DNA of 64,000 nucleotides from contig NZ_PIPO01000003.1 of the NCBI RefSeq assembly GCF_003986975.1, forward strand, positions 1 through 64,000, written 5' to 3'. Positions 16,327 through 24,577 of this stretch are shown piece after piece; position 1 is the first letter of the stretch; each line of letters opens with the position of its first letter. The translations under genes were made by a program, and so were the position numbers. The DNA is from Aliidiomarina soli (GTDB lineage Bacteria > Pseudomonadota > Gammaproteobacteria > Enterobacterales > Alteromonadaceae). The notes under the pieces were generated by a model. That model did no database searches and was not told where the DNA came from. It was given only the letters and a program-made list of their open reading frames with translations.

Positions 16327-17682
16327 ATGAAAACCTTTTGTGCACAGCGACAGGCTAACCAGTGGCAAGCGCTACTTGAACACTACGACCAGCAGACACG
16401 CAGTTATGCCAATCAGGTTGCCTGTCAGTATAAAAGCGAGCTGGCCTCGCATTTTTATCAGCAAATGCTAAGTGACAATGATAGCAGTCAGTACCTCACT
16501 CATGATGACGTTCGCACCCGCTTGCATGGTTCCATGCAGAAATGGATAGAAAACCTTTTTTCAACCGCAGAGACCCCTACCTCGGTCATTGAAGCCGTCG
16601 ATGTGCAGCATCATGTGGGTGAGGTGCATGCCCGAATTGGCATCCCTGTGCACTTAGTGATGCGCGGAGCACGTGCCTTGAAGAACCAGTTAGGTGAACG
16701 GCTGAACGAGCCGAGTGCGCGGCATTATGTGGCGGAGCTCATCGATGTCGCCATAGAAATCATGAGTCACGCATACTGTCACTCCCACGAACGCAATGCC
16801 AGAGCAGAAGAAGCCTATCGGCTGTTCTCAGTGGCTGAGAACGTAGCGAGCGAGAAGCAGCGGCAACGAGCGGCGCTTCTGGATTGGGAAAACCAGTTTA
16901 TGTTTGAAAAAGCGATGGGCGTTTCCCAGGCTCAGTTGCCACGCATTCAGGGATCTGAATTTGGCCTTTGGTTTCGTCATAAAGGTGCCCATGCTTTTGA
17001 AGGCATGCGTGAAACCATCATGATTCAGCAAGCAATGAAACACATTGATACTGAAATCGTCCCTGTGCTTGGTGACCTGGCGACAGCGGCCCAGGACCCG
17101 ATGGCGTTACTGCGCGAGTTGCGTGAAAACTGTAAGAGTATTGCCTTTCATATTGAATACCTGTTTGACCAGAATGACGCGCTCGAGGCCGGGCGTGACG
17201 CACTAACCCGGTTACTGAACCGCAAATTTCTACCCGTGGTCATGAGCAAGCAGGTGGCGACGGCGCAAAAAAGCAAAGAATCCTTTGCTGTGCTAACCGT
17301 CGATATTGACCATTTTAAACCGGTCAATGATCGCTATGGGCATGAAGCCGGAGACATGATCCTGCAGCAGGTAGCGGCGTTGTTAATGAACCATAGCAGG
17401 GCGGGGGATTACGTTTTTCGGATGGGCGGGGAAGAGTTTCTGATCGTGTTGGTGGATGTAAACCATGAGCAGGCGATGAAAAAGTCGAAAGAGCTCTGCG
17501 CTCTGGTTGCAGCCGAGCCGTTTCGGATTGCGCGGGACGAAGAAGTATCAGTCTCGGTGAGTATTGGGGTTAGTGTGTTTGATGGCCATCCGGATTACCA
17601 GAAACTGCTCAGAGCATCGGACGATGCTCTGTACCAGGCTAAAAATCAGGGGCGTAATCAAGTGGTGCTGGCAGCGTCGTAG
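16327..17682 (+). CDS. DosC-like globin-coupled heme sensor diguanylate cyclase
   Basis: This 451-residue protein should make cyclic di-GMP under control of oxygen bound to heme. The N-terminal ~150 residues are a globin sensor similar to E. coli DosC: VQHHVGEVHARIGIPV contains the expected proximal heme ligand His101. A middle helical domain (about 160-285, with SEFGLWFRHKGAHAF) is also DosC-like. The GGDEF domain has DALTRLLNRKF, the metal site VDIDHF, the active loop GGEEF at 367-371, and an intact product-inhibition I-site RAGD at 358-361, five residues before it. The enzyme is therefore predicted active. An FNR-like promoter lies directly upstream. No transmembrane segment is seen, so it is cytosolic. 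Confidence 0.93.
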   Translation: MKTFCAQRQANQWQALLEHYDQQTRSYANQVACQYKSELASHFYQQMLSDNDSSQYLTHDDVRTRLHGSMQKWIENLFSTAETPTSVIEAVDVQHHVGEVHARIGIPVHLVMRGARALKNQLGERLNEPSARHYVAELIDVAIEIMSHAYCHSHERNARAEEAYRLFSVAENVASEKQRQRAALLDWENQFMFEKAMGVSQAQLPRIQGSEFGLWFRHKGAHAFEGMRETIMIQQAMKHIDTEIVPVLGDLATAAQDPMALLRELRENCKSIAFHIEYLFDQNDALEAGRDALTRLLNRKFLPVVMSKQVATAQKSKESFAVLTVDIDHFKPVNDRYGHEAGDMILQQVAALLMNHSRAGDYVFRMGGEEFLIVLVDVNHEQAMKKSKELCALVAAEPFRIARDEEVSVSVSIGVSVFDGHPDYQKLLRASDDALYQAKNQGRNQVVLAAS

Positions 17683-17693
17683 TTGACTGGCAG

Positions 17694-18332
17694 CTAGGCT
17701 GACGGTGGAGAATCCAGCGCGGGGTGGTCAGGTAACCAGGCATCAAAGTTAAACCAACTGGTCTCACCGGTGACTCCGGCGGCCTGCAGTAATACCATCA
17801 GACCCAGAACAAGGAACAGTGCGCAGGCAACCCATTTCATGGTTTGCAGCGGCAGTTTATTGGCAAACCGATAACCAAGCCAGAGTGCGGGAGTGGTTAC
17901 CGCAAGAATGCCTATGGTCGAACCCAGCACCACAGGCCAGAGTGCCTGGTAGCTGCCAGCCAGCGTAATCACCACCAGCTGCGTTTTATCTGCCATCTCA
18001 AGTAAGAAGAAAGCCACGGCTGCGGCGAACACCAGATGACGTGTTTTAAGATCGGTTTTGACCTCCTCGTCTTCAGGTATCAGTACCCACACCGCCATTA
18101 CCAGAAAGGCAATACCCACCAGCCAGCCCTGCCAGTCAGCCTGAAGAAAGCGAAATAGCCAGATCCCAAACAACGCTGACACCACCTGATTGAGGAACAG
18201 ACCGATAGCCATCCCGGCGAACACCGGCCAGGGCCGCTGGTAGCGTAAGCCAAATAACAATGCCAGAAACAGTGAGCGGTCGCCGACTTCAGCAATACCA
18301 ACCGTGATGATAGATAAGAAAAAAGCATCCAT
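17694..18332 (-). CDS. mneA: Manganese exporter, GDT1/TMEM165 (UPF0016) family, MneA type
   Basis: The 212-residue membrane protein has about six hydrophobic segments arranged as two repeats, each with the family motif: EVGDRS near residue 15 and EMADKT near 112 (consensus E-x-G-D-[KR]-[ST]). Bacterial members such as Vibrio MneA export Mn2+ and protect from manganese toxicity. The second motif has Ala in place of Gly. The gene is preceded by a manganese-sensing yybP-ykoY riboswitch with its own promoter, which strongly supports the metal assignment. The start codon has only a weak ribosome site (GGAC) next to a strong hairpin that may control access. It converges with the diguanylate cyclase. 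Confidence 0.92.
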   Translation of the reverse strand: MDAFFLSIITVGIAEVGDRSLFLALLFGLRYQRPWPVFAGMAIGLFLNQVVSALFGIWLFRFLQADWQGWLVGIAFLVMAVWVLIPEDEEVKTDLKTRHLVFAAAVAFFLLEMADKTQLVVITLAGSYQALWPVVLGSTIGILAVTTPALWLGYRFANKLPLQTMKWVACALFLVLGLMVLLQAAGVTGETSWFNFDAWLPDHPALDSPPSA

Positions 18333-18344
18333 GATAAGAGTCCG

Positions 18345-18390
18345 GCCGGGCAGCGTGTCGTTTCCATGTGGTGTTACTGCGCTGCCCGGC
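18345..18390 (-). promoter_or_regulatory. Leader hairpin directly before mneA (likely riboswitch expression platform)
   Basis: On the minus strand GCCGGGCAGCG (18390-18380) and CGCTGCCCGGC (18355-18345) form a perfect 11-bp stem around 24 bases. It ends 12 bases before the ATG. There is no T tract, so translational control or pausing is more likely than termination. Its place between the riboswitch aptamer and the start codon suggests it is part of the switch, but this is inference. Confidence 0.7.
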
Positions 18391-18430
18391 TACAGGCACA
18401 GCCAGGCATCCGCCTGTCTGTACAGTTCCA

Positions 18431-18537
18431 CCACAGGTCTCGTCAAGCTACTGCCGTGCATACCATGGCTCGTTTTCAGCCAATTATGTTGACATGCACC
18501 TTCTGGCTGGGGGCCAGAAGCGACTACTCCCCTGAGG
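18431..18537 (-). ncRNA. yybP-ykoY manganese riboswitch
   Basis: Read on the minus strand, the leader shows the conserved aptamer pieces in order: GGGGAGTAG, a long P2 hairpin (CTTCTGGC/GCCAGAAG), GTGCATGTCAACATAATTGG, GCCATGGTATGCACGGC, and AGACCTGTGG. The closing P1 helix pairs CCTCAGG with CCTGTGG with one mismatch. Aptamers of this class bind Mn2+ between two loops and switch on Mn2+ exporters. The gene downstream is such an exporter, which independently supports the call. Confidence 0.92.
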
Positions 18538-18547
18538 GTCGAGCGTT

Positions 18548-18575
18548 ATTATCCACAGCGATTAATGGAAGTCAA
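18548..18575 (-). promoter_or_regulatory. Sigma-70 promoter of the riboswitch-mneA transcript
   Basis: On the minus strand TTGACT (18575-18570), a 16-base spacer and GATAAT (18553-18548) make a near-consensus promoter. Transcription would start near 18541, a few bases before the riboswitch P1 helix. It begins only eight bases after the chemoreceptor stop codon. Confidence 0.85.
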
Positions 18576-18582
18576 ATTCCGA

Positions 18583-20073
18583 TTAATACTTAAAGCGACG
18601 GACGATAGCCTGCAACGTCTCCGCCAACTGGTTTAGCTGTTCACTCGCGGTAGCGACTTCATTCGACTGTGTCGCTGTTTCGTAAGCGAGTTCAGAAATT
18701 GTCACCACATTGCGGTTGATGTCCTCGGCGACGGTACTTTGCTCTTCAGAGGCGGCCGCGACCTGCGCATTCATATCGTTAATCTGATAAATCGCCTCGC
18801 GAATGCGTTGCAATGCCAATCCGGTTTGCTCAGCATCGCTGACGCTTTGCGCTGCCTGTTCCTGACCTCGGTCCATGACGGCTACCGCATCATCAGAGCT
18901 TTTCTGTAGTTTGGTGATCATACTGTGGATTTCGTCGGTCGCCTCAGACACCCGAATCGCGAGCGTGCGAACTTCGTCGGCGACGACGGCAAAACCACGC
19001 CCGGCTTCACCTGCACGGGCCGCCTCAATAGCGGCATTCAGCGCCAGCAGGTTGGTTTGATCTGCAATACTTCGAATGGCATCGAGGATGCCGCTGATAC
19101 TGACACTTTCTTCTTTCAGCGCGGTGATAACTTTCGCCGCCTGCTCAACTTCGTTGGCGAGGTTTCCAATTGAACGGATAGTGGCATCGACCACGTCGTG
19201 CCCTTCATCGGTGGCACTAATTGCTGCATTGGCGCTATGCGATGCTTCCTGAGTGTTCTGGGCTACTTCATGAACCGTCGTGGTCATTTCATTCATTGCG
19301 GTGGCGACCATATCCACCTGATTATGCTGGCGGGTCAGTGCCTGTTGCGATTGCTCTGCATTGTGCATGCTTTGCTGAGCCTGGCTGGCAAGGGTTTGTG
19401 AGGTACTGGCCAGCTCGCCAACGACGCTGCGTAGATTGGCAATAAAACGATTGAAAGCGGCTGCAACCTGGGCAAACTCATCCTCGCCACTGACGTCCAG
19501 CTGCTGTGTCAGATCGGCATCACCGCTGGCTATATTGGTCAGGCGCTCGAGGAGGGCATGCAAAGGGCGTAATAGTCTGCGCGCGAACGCATAGCCAATC
19601 GAGAGTGCGGTAATAAATGCAATCACCCAGAGTGTCCACATCACCAGGTTGAGTTGCCTGACGGGTGCGTACAGAGCATCTTCCGGCAACAACGCCTGTA
19701 CCCTCCATTGACTTAGTGGAGCAGATGAACCCAGGTTCACGCTGGCGACGGCATGATAGTTAGGGACCTCAGCATTGCTGGTTTCGATAAGGCGGATGCG
19801 CCCTTGCTGACCCAGACTGGCTAACTGCATTTGCTCAGTCAGACGAGCACGGCTGTCAGCAGTAGCCAGCGCGTCGGGTGAGACCTGGACCAGTTGGCGG
19901 GCTCGTGTTGCGGCGTCTTCGGCGGCGAACATTAGTTGCTGCTCAAGGCTTTGTTCCATATTGGCTTTGGTCATAAAAAATGTAAAACCACCCAGAATGG
20001 ATAATGGCACCGAGCCTACAATTACTACCAAGACTAATAATTTAAAGGTTAACCCATGAAAAAACTTACCCAC
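18583..20073 (-). CDS. Methyl-accepting chemotaxis protein
   Basis: The 496-residue receptor has a first membrane segment (about 8-32), a short periplasmic sensor region of roughly 95 residues, a second segment (about 142-165), a HAMP domain ([27 protein letters not shown]) and a long helical signalling domain. The hairpin tip with [20 protein letters not shown], which contacts CheA/CheW, is intact. No NWETF-type receptor tail for CheR/CheB is present. The ligand is unknown; the small periplasmic part resembles no sensor domain I can name. The start codon is GTG with AGGGGG just before it. It is a single gene. Confidence 0.93.
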   Translation of the reverse strand: MGKFFHGLTFKLLVLVVIVGSVPLSILGGFTFFMTKANMEQSLEQQLMFAAEDAATRARQLVQVSPDALATADSRARLTEQMQLASLGQQGRIRLIETSNAEVPNYHAVASVNLGSSAPLSQWRVQALLPEDALYAPVRQLNLVMWTLWVIAFITALSIGYAFARRLLRPLHALLERLTNIASGDADLTQQLDVSGEDEFAQVAAAFNRFIANLRSVVGELASTSQTLASQAQQSMHNAEQSQQALTRQHNQVDMVATAMNEMTTTVHEVAQNTQEASHSANAAISATDEGHDVVDATIRSIGNLANEVEQAAKVITALKEESVSISGILDAIRSIADQTNLLALNAAIEAARAGEAGRGFAVVADEVRTLAIRVSEATDEIHSMITKLQKSSDDAVAVMDRGQEQAAQSVSDAEQTGLALQRIREAIYQINDMNAQVAAASEEQSTVAEDINRNVVTISELAYETATQSNEVATASEQLNQLAETLQAIVRRFKY

Positions 20074-20246
20074 AACGCCCCCTGATGGTTTTAGTTTGTG
20101 TCGCAGCCTATCCTACTTTTGGGTTATTTTTCATGATCCTGCGCAACGATTGCGGGTTGACCTTTGCTAAAGGTTTACATCCTGGGTGCTGTGGGGTGCC
20201 TATACTTATCTGGAAAGTTTGAAACCTACTTTAAGCAGAGGACGAT

Positions 20247-20678
20247 ATGATGAAAGCAAAAAGTATACTTGCAGGTGCAGTCGCCATGGGACTGATGGTA
20301 TCGGCCCCGGTACTGGCAGATGATCATGGTAAGGTTAATGATTGGCTGGATGACTATGGTTTTAGCCATGTCACAGAAGTTGAATGGAAATCTGGTGACC
20401 GCGTTGAAGTGGAAGGTTTTGCCCGTGACGGCATGCATAGCGAAGTGGTATTTAACGCCGATGGCGATGTGCATCAGGAAGAGCATGAGCGCTATTCACG
20501 TGACGCCTGGGGCCTGGACTTGTCGCAGTTGCAAAAAGCAATGGATAAAGGCAAGGAAGGTGGTATTCACCGCTTTGATGAAATTGCCGTCAGCTCAAAC
20601 GGTGAAGTAGAAGTTGAAGGCTATGACCAGGATGGCAGCGAAGTTGAAATAAAACTGCAGTTGGATGAACTGTCGTAA
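20247..20678 (+). CDS. Exported acidic PepSY-like tandem-repeat protein
   Basis: The 143-residue product has a signal peptide (cleavage near VLA/DD) and a strongly acidic mature part. Two copies of a PepSY-like pattern are visible: a G-x-x-x-x-x-E-V/I segment followed by VEVEGF-ARDGM and later VEVEGYDQDG, each about 40 residues long. PepSY domains often inhibit secreted peptidases or bind ligands in the envelope. A direct function here is unknown. It starts with MM; the first ATG is 20247, after AGAGGACG. It stands alone between a divergent chemoreceptor and its own terminator. Confidence 0.78.
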   Translation: MMKAKSILAGAVAMGLMVSAPVLADDHGKVNDWLDDYGFSHVTEVEWKSGDRVEVEGFARDGMHSEVVFNADGDVHQEEHERYSRDAWGLDLSQLQKAMDKGKEGGIHRFDEIAVSSNGEVEVEGYDQDGSEVEIKLQLDELS

Positions 20679-20712
20679 TCAACACTGATTACCAGCATTA
20701 AAAACCTACCTT

Positions 20713-20745
20713 AAAAGCCAGGTCTGCAAAGATCTGGCTTTTTCG
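20713..20745 (+). terminator. Terminator of the PepSY-like gene
   Basis: AAAAGCCAGGTCT, a GCAA loop and AGATCTGGCTTTTT form a stem with one wobble and a trailing T tract, 35 bases after the stop codon. Confidence 0.87.
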
Positions 20746-20774
20746 TTGAGCGAGGTTATCGTCCAATTTTAGAC

Positions 20775-20803
20775 AAAAAAAGGCCGGCTGAGGGAGCCGG
20801 CCT
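20775..20803 (-). terminator. Terminator of cnoX
   Basis: On the minus strand AGGCCGGCT, a CCCTC loop and AGCCGGCCT are followed by TTTTTT. It lies 24 bases past the cnoX stop and faces the terminator of the convergent gene. Confidence 0.9.
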
Positions 20804-20826
20804 AAACTCGTTGCTAGCGACAGCAG

Positions 20827-21678
20827 CTAATAAAGCATGCTGTACAATTTTCTACGCGCGCTCGCAGCCAGTGGATCACCGGCCGGTAAATTATTAATGA
20901 CATCGAGGGTCGTTTTCTTTGCGTCGGCAAAGTTCATATCGGTTTGCAGCACCTTGAATAATAAATCCAGTGCCTCCCCATGACGGCGAACCTGATGGTA
21001 TTGAACCGCCAACTTAAGCTGCAGCTCGAGATTATCCGGTTGCGTCGCGAGCTCGTCTTCAAGCGCTTTCACTTCAGGGCTGTCGGCGGCGTCTTCGGCG
21101 AGTTTGATTTTAGCCAGGATCTGCTGGTAGTACGAATCCTGATCGGCAATGGTTAGCGCTTTTAACAGCTCTTTTGCCTGCTCAGTATGGCCAATGCTGG
21201 CGGCCGCGTCAGCCAGAATAAGCCGCGCAGCAGCATCGTCAGGTGCCAGGTCAAATGCCTGCTTTGCCTGTTCGTAGGCCACTTCAAAATTTTCTTCACC
21301 AAGTGCCTGTTTGGCTAAAGCCAGCGCTTCGTCCTGCGGTTGGGGCAGGTAATTGGCCAGCATTTGACGAATCGCTGATTCCGGTTGTGCGCCGCTTAAC
21401 CCATCGACGGGCTGACCGTCTTTGAAAACCACCAGGGTAGGCAGGCTTTGCACACCGAACTGAGCGGCAATTGCCTGCTGCTCTTCACAGTTAATCTTGG
21501 CAAGAATCAGATCATGGGGGTAATCCGCTGCGATTTTTTCCAGCACAGGAGTAAGTTGCTTACATGGCTCGCACCAGTCCGCCCAGAAGTCGATAAGAAC
21601 GACTTTCTCTTGCGAGCCCTGGATCAGCACCTGCTGTGCGTTTTGTTCGTTAATATCAATAATATTCTGTGCTTGCAC
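20827..21678 (-). CDS. cnoX: Thioredoxin-TPR chaperedoxin CnoX (YbbN)
   Basis: CnoX (YbbN) holds unfolding proteins during oxidative or bleach stress and passes them to GroEL/DnaK. The 283-residue protein has an N-terminal thioredoxin fold (about 5-110) and a C-terminal helical repeat region (about 115-283). The active site reads WADWCEPCK, with Cys36 and Cys39, so unlike E. coli YbbN it keeps both cysteines and could be redox-active. The cis-proline motif SLPTLVVFK is present. The start codon is GTG, preceded by AAGG at good spacing. It is a single-gene unit with its own terminator. Confidence 0.92.
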   Translation of the reverse strand: MQAQNIIDINEQNAQQVLIQGSQEKVVLIDFWADWCEPCKQLTPVLEKIAADYPHDLILAKINCEEQQAIAAQFGVQSLPTLVVFKDGQPVDGLSGAQPESAIRQMLANYLPQPQDEALALAKQALGEENFEVAYEQAKQAFDLAPDDAAARLILADAAASIGHTEQAKELLKALTIADQDSYYQQILAKIKLAEDAADSPEVKALEDELATQPDNLELQLKLAVQYHQVRRHGEALDLLFKVLQTDMNFADAKKTTLDVINNLPAGDPLAASARRKLYSMLY

Positions 21679-21767
21679 CTAAGTACCTTCTCGTTTGGTG
21701 GTCCATTCTAAGGAATCTGTCTACTGTCTTAGTTTAAATAAGGGCAGTCGATCTAACTTCAAGGCCA

Positions 21768-23126
21768 TTACATCAGCTTTTTCAGCCAGCTCAGCTTTTG
21801 TTTGTTAAACGGAGGATAACGCAGTGCGACGTCAAGTATGAAGCGACGCGTCATCACTGGCTTTTGGTGGGAGAAGGTGTGCACCCCATATTCACCGTGA
21901 TACCGGCCCATGCCGCTATTACCGACGCCACCGAAAGGCAACTCTGGATTGAGCATAAACACCAGAGTGTCATTAAAACAAAGGGTGCCGCAGCTTATAT
22001 GCTGTTCAATTCGTTGTTGTTCACTTTTATCACGGGTAAAGGCGTAACAGGCCAGCGGCTTGCTGGCATGCTGAATTTTAGCGATGGCCCGGTCGAGATT
22101 ATCAACCGCGCAGATCGGAAGCAGGGGGCCAAAGATCTCTTCCTGCATAAGCGCACTGTGCGCTGGCGGATCGTCAACCAGCATGGGTGCCATAAAACGT
22201 TCGCGGCGATCATAATCTTTATGGTTAATGACGTCGTGTTCATCTAACAGACCAAGTAAGCGGTTGAAATGACGGTCATTGACTATCCGCCCGTAGTCCT
22301 TGCTGCGTTGCGGTTCGTCGCCGTAGAACGACTGAATGGCATTGAGTAATTCAGCAACCAGTTGCTCTTTAACACTGGCATCAACCAGCACGTAGTCAGG
22401 TGCAATACAGGTTTGCCCTGCATTAAGCCATTTGCCCCAGGCTATTCTGCGCGCGGTGGTTTTTATATCGCAATAACGACTGACCAGAACTGGACTCTTT
22501 CCCCCCAGTTCAAGCGTGACTGGGGTGAGGTGCTCAGCGGCAGCACGCATGACTATTTTACCAACCGTGCTGCCGCCGGTGTAAAAGATATGGTCGAAGC
22601 GCTGTTTGAGCAGCTCAGTTGCCACATCGGCATCGCCCTCCAGCACCTCAACCGCATTACTGTCGAGATAGCCGGGTAGCACATCAGCCAGAACTTTACT
22701 GGTTGCAGGGCTTACTTCAGAGGGTTTTAACAGCGCACAGTTACCCGCGGCCAGGGCTGCAATTAATGGGCTCAGGCTCAACTGCAGCGGATAGTTCCAG
22801 GCTCCGAAAATGAGCACCACCCCTAAAGGCTCCAGGGTTATTTTGCTGCGTCCTGGCCGTGCCACTAAGGGGGTCGATACCTTACGTGGTTTGAGCCATT
22901 TCCTGAGGTGCTTGCGGGTATACTGAACATCCTTCAGGGTGAAGCCAATCTCAGTAGTCCAGGCCTCAGCACTACTTTTACCTAGATCGGCTTTTAGTGC
23001 GGCGCTAAGCACGTCCGTCTGCTCTGTTAAAAAGCGCTCAATGCCCTCTAACTGGCTATAACGCCAGTCCATTGAACGGGTCACCCCGCGTGAGAAGGTG
23101 GTGCGGAGCTGTTCTATCGCTGTCAT
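21768..23126 (-). CDS. Aldehyde dehydrogenase, ALDH3/coniferyl-aldehyde type
   Basis: The 452-residue protein oxidises an aldehyde to the acid with NAD(P)+. Its length, GAWNYPLQLSLSPLIAALAAG region, FTGGSTVGKIVM, the general base in LELGGKSP and catalytic cysteine in NAGQTCIAPDY mark it as class 3, often named coniferyl aldehyde dehydrogenase. Substrates of relatives range from fatty to aromatic aldehydes. The C-terminal SWLKKLM is typical of the soluble forms. It is the last gene of a four-gene operon; its start overlaps the preceding aldehyde dehydrogenase stop by four bases. Confidence 0.92.
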   Translation of the reverse strand: MTAIEQLRTTFSRGVTRSMDWRYSQLEGIERFLTEQTDVLSAALKADLGKSSAEAWTTEIGFTLKDVQYTRKHLRKWLKPRKVSTPLVARPGRSKITLEPLGVVLIFGAWNYPLQLSLSPLIAALAAGNCALLKPSEVSPATSKVLADVLPGYLDSNAVEVLEGDADVATELLKQRFDHIFYTGGSTVGKIVMRAAAEHLTPVTLELGGKSPVLVSRYCDIKTTARRIAWGKWLNAGQTCIAPDYVLVDASVKEQLVAELLNAIQSFYGDEPQRSKDYGRIVNDRHFNRLLGLLDEHDVINHKDYDRRERFMAPMLVDDPPAHSALMQEEIFGPLLPICAVDNLDRAIAKIQHASKPLACYAFTRDKSEQQRIEQHISCGTLCFNDTLVFMLNPELPFGGVGNSGMGRYHGEYGVHTFSHQKPVMTRRFILDVALRYPPFNKQKLSWLKKLM

Positions 23127-24577
23127 AGATTACCTTGTATTAAGGTTTTAATTTCCAAGTATTCATCAATACCATAATGTGAGCCTTCGCGGCCAATACC
23201 AGATTGCTTCATGCCCCCAAAAGGATGTAGTGCATTGGAAATTGCACCGGCGTTGATACCGACCAAACCGGCTTCAAGCGCTTCACTGACACGGTGAATA
23301 CGTTGCACGGAGGAGGCACAGAAATAGGCCGCTAATCCGTACTCGGTATCGTTGGCCAGTTGAATGCCGTCGTCTTCAGTGTCGAAACGCTGCACTGCAA
23401 CCACAGGGGCAAAAATTTCTGTATTGGCAATTTTCATGTCATTGCGAATGCCCGTCAGTAGTTCGGGAGCGTAGAACAGCGCTCCGATATCCTTACGCTG
23501 ACCGCCTTCAAGTTCGCTGGTAGCGCCCTGTTCCAGTGCATCCCTGACCAGTTTCTGCGCTTTCTCCACGGCGTCCTGGTTAATCAGCGGCCCCATATCG
23601 ACACCGTTTTGCATACCATCGCCTATTTTCAGATCTTTCATTGCGGCGGATAGCTTCTCGACGAATGCATCGTGAATGTCATTCTGAACTAACACGCGGT
23701 TCGCACTGATACAGGTTTGCCCTGCATTGCGAAATTTACAGGCTATAAACTGCTCTACAGCGACGTCCAGGTCGGCATCGTCAAACACAATAAAGGGCGC
23801 ATTACCACCCAGTTCCAACGACACTTTCATCACGTTTTCAGCGCATAGTCGCATCAGGTTCTGACCGACTTTGGTTGACCCGGTGAAGGATAGTTTGCGC
23901 ACTTTCTCGTTGTTGCACAGGGTTTCGCTGAACATTTTCGCATCGTCAGTGGGAACAATATTAATCACCCCAGGCGGGATCCCTACTTTCTCAGCCAACA
24001 CCGCAAGCGCCAGAGCAGAAAGCGGCGTCAGAGTGGGTGGCTTAACCACGACAGTGCAGCCGGCTGCCAAAGCTGGCGCTACTTTGCGGGTAATCATTGC
24101 ATTCGGAAAATTCCACGGGGTTATGCAGCCGACCACACCGACGGGCTGCTTAATGACCCGTGTTTGCTGACCTTCGCTTAATAAGGGCAGAATATCACCA
24201 CGGACGCGTCGCGCCTCTTCTGCAAACCATTCGACGAAGCTGGCGCCATAGGCTATTTCGCCAGCTGCTTCGGCGACGGGTTTGCCTTGCTCCAGCGTCA
24301 TAATTTCAGCCAGCGGCTGCTGGTGTTCCATAATAGCGTCGTACCATTGACGGAGCTTTTTGCCGCGCTGTTCAGCGGTGCAGCGACGCCAGCTTTGCAG
24401 TGCTTTATGTGCGGCGTCAATTGCCTGTTCAACGTTTTTCTGGCTGGCGCTTGCTACCTGGCCGACTACTTCACCAGATGCCGGGTTGCTGACGTCAAAG
24501 GTTGCCTCGCCTTGCAGCCAGTTGCCATTAATGTACATGGCCTTCGATAAAAGCTCGTCGCGGGATAATTTACTCAT
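23123..24577 (-). CDS. gabD: NAD(P)-dependent succinate-semialdehyde dehydrogenase-type ALDH
   Basis: The 484-residue protein is a GabD-like aldehyde dehydrogenase. Visible features are the cofactor segment TPWNFPNAMITRKVAPALAAG, FTGSTKVG, the base-bearing SLELGGNAPFIV, the nucleophile in FRNAGQTCISANR, and NTEYGLAAYF. Length matches E. coli GabD (482). Succinate semialdehyde is the family's usual substrate, but no GABA transaminase is nearby, and in this operon another aldehyde may be used. The start codon overlaps the coding end of the aldose dehydrogenase by eight bases, and GGAGAA precedes it. Confidence 0.87.
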   Translation of the reverse strand: MSKLSRDELLSKAMYINGNWLQGEATFDVSNPASGEVVGQVASASQKNVEQAIDAAHKALQSWRRCTAEQRGKKLRQWYDAIMEHQQPLAEIMTLEQGKPVAEAAGEIAYGASFVEWFAEEARRVRGDILPLLSEGQQTRVIKQPVGVVGCITPWNFPNAMITRKVAPALAAGCTVVVKPPTLTPLSALALAVLAEKVGIPPGVINIVPTDDAKMFSETLCNNEKVRKLSFTGSTKVGQNLMRLCAENVMKVSLELGGNAPFIVFDDADLDVAVEQFIACKFRNAGQTCISANRVLVQNDIHDAFVEKLSAAMKDLKIGDGMQNGVDMGPLINQDAVEKAQKLVRDALEQGATSELEGGQRKDIGALFYAPELLTGIRNDMKIANTEIFAPVVAVQRFDTEDDGIQLANDTEYGLAAYFCASSVQRIHRVSEALEAGLVGINAGAISNALHPFGGMKQSGIGREGSHYGIDEYLEIKTLIQGNL

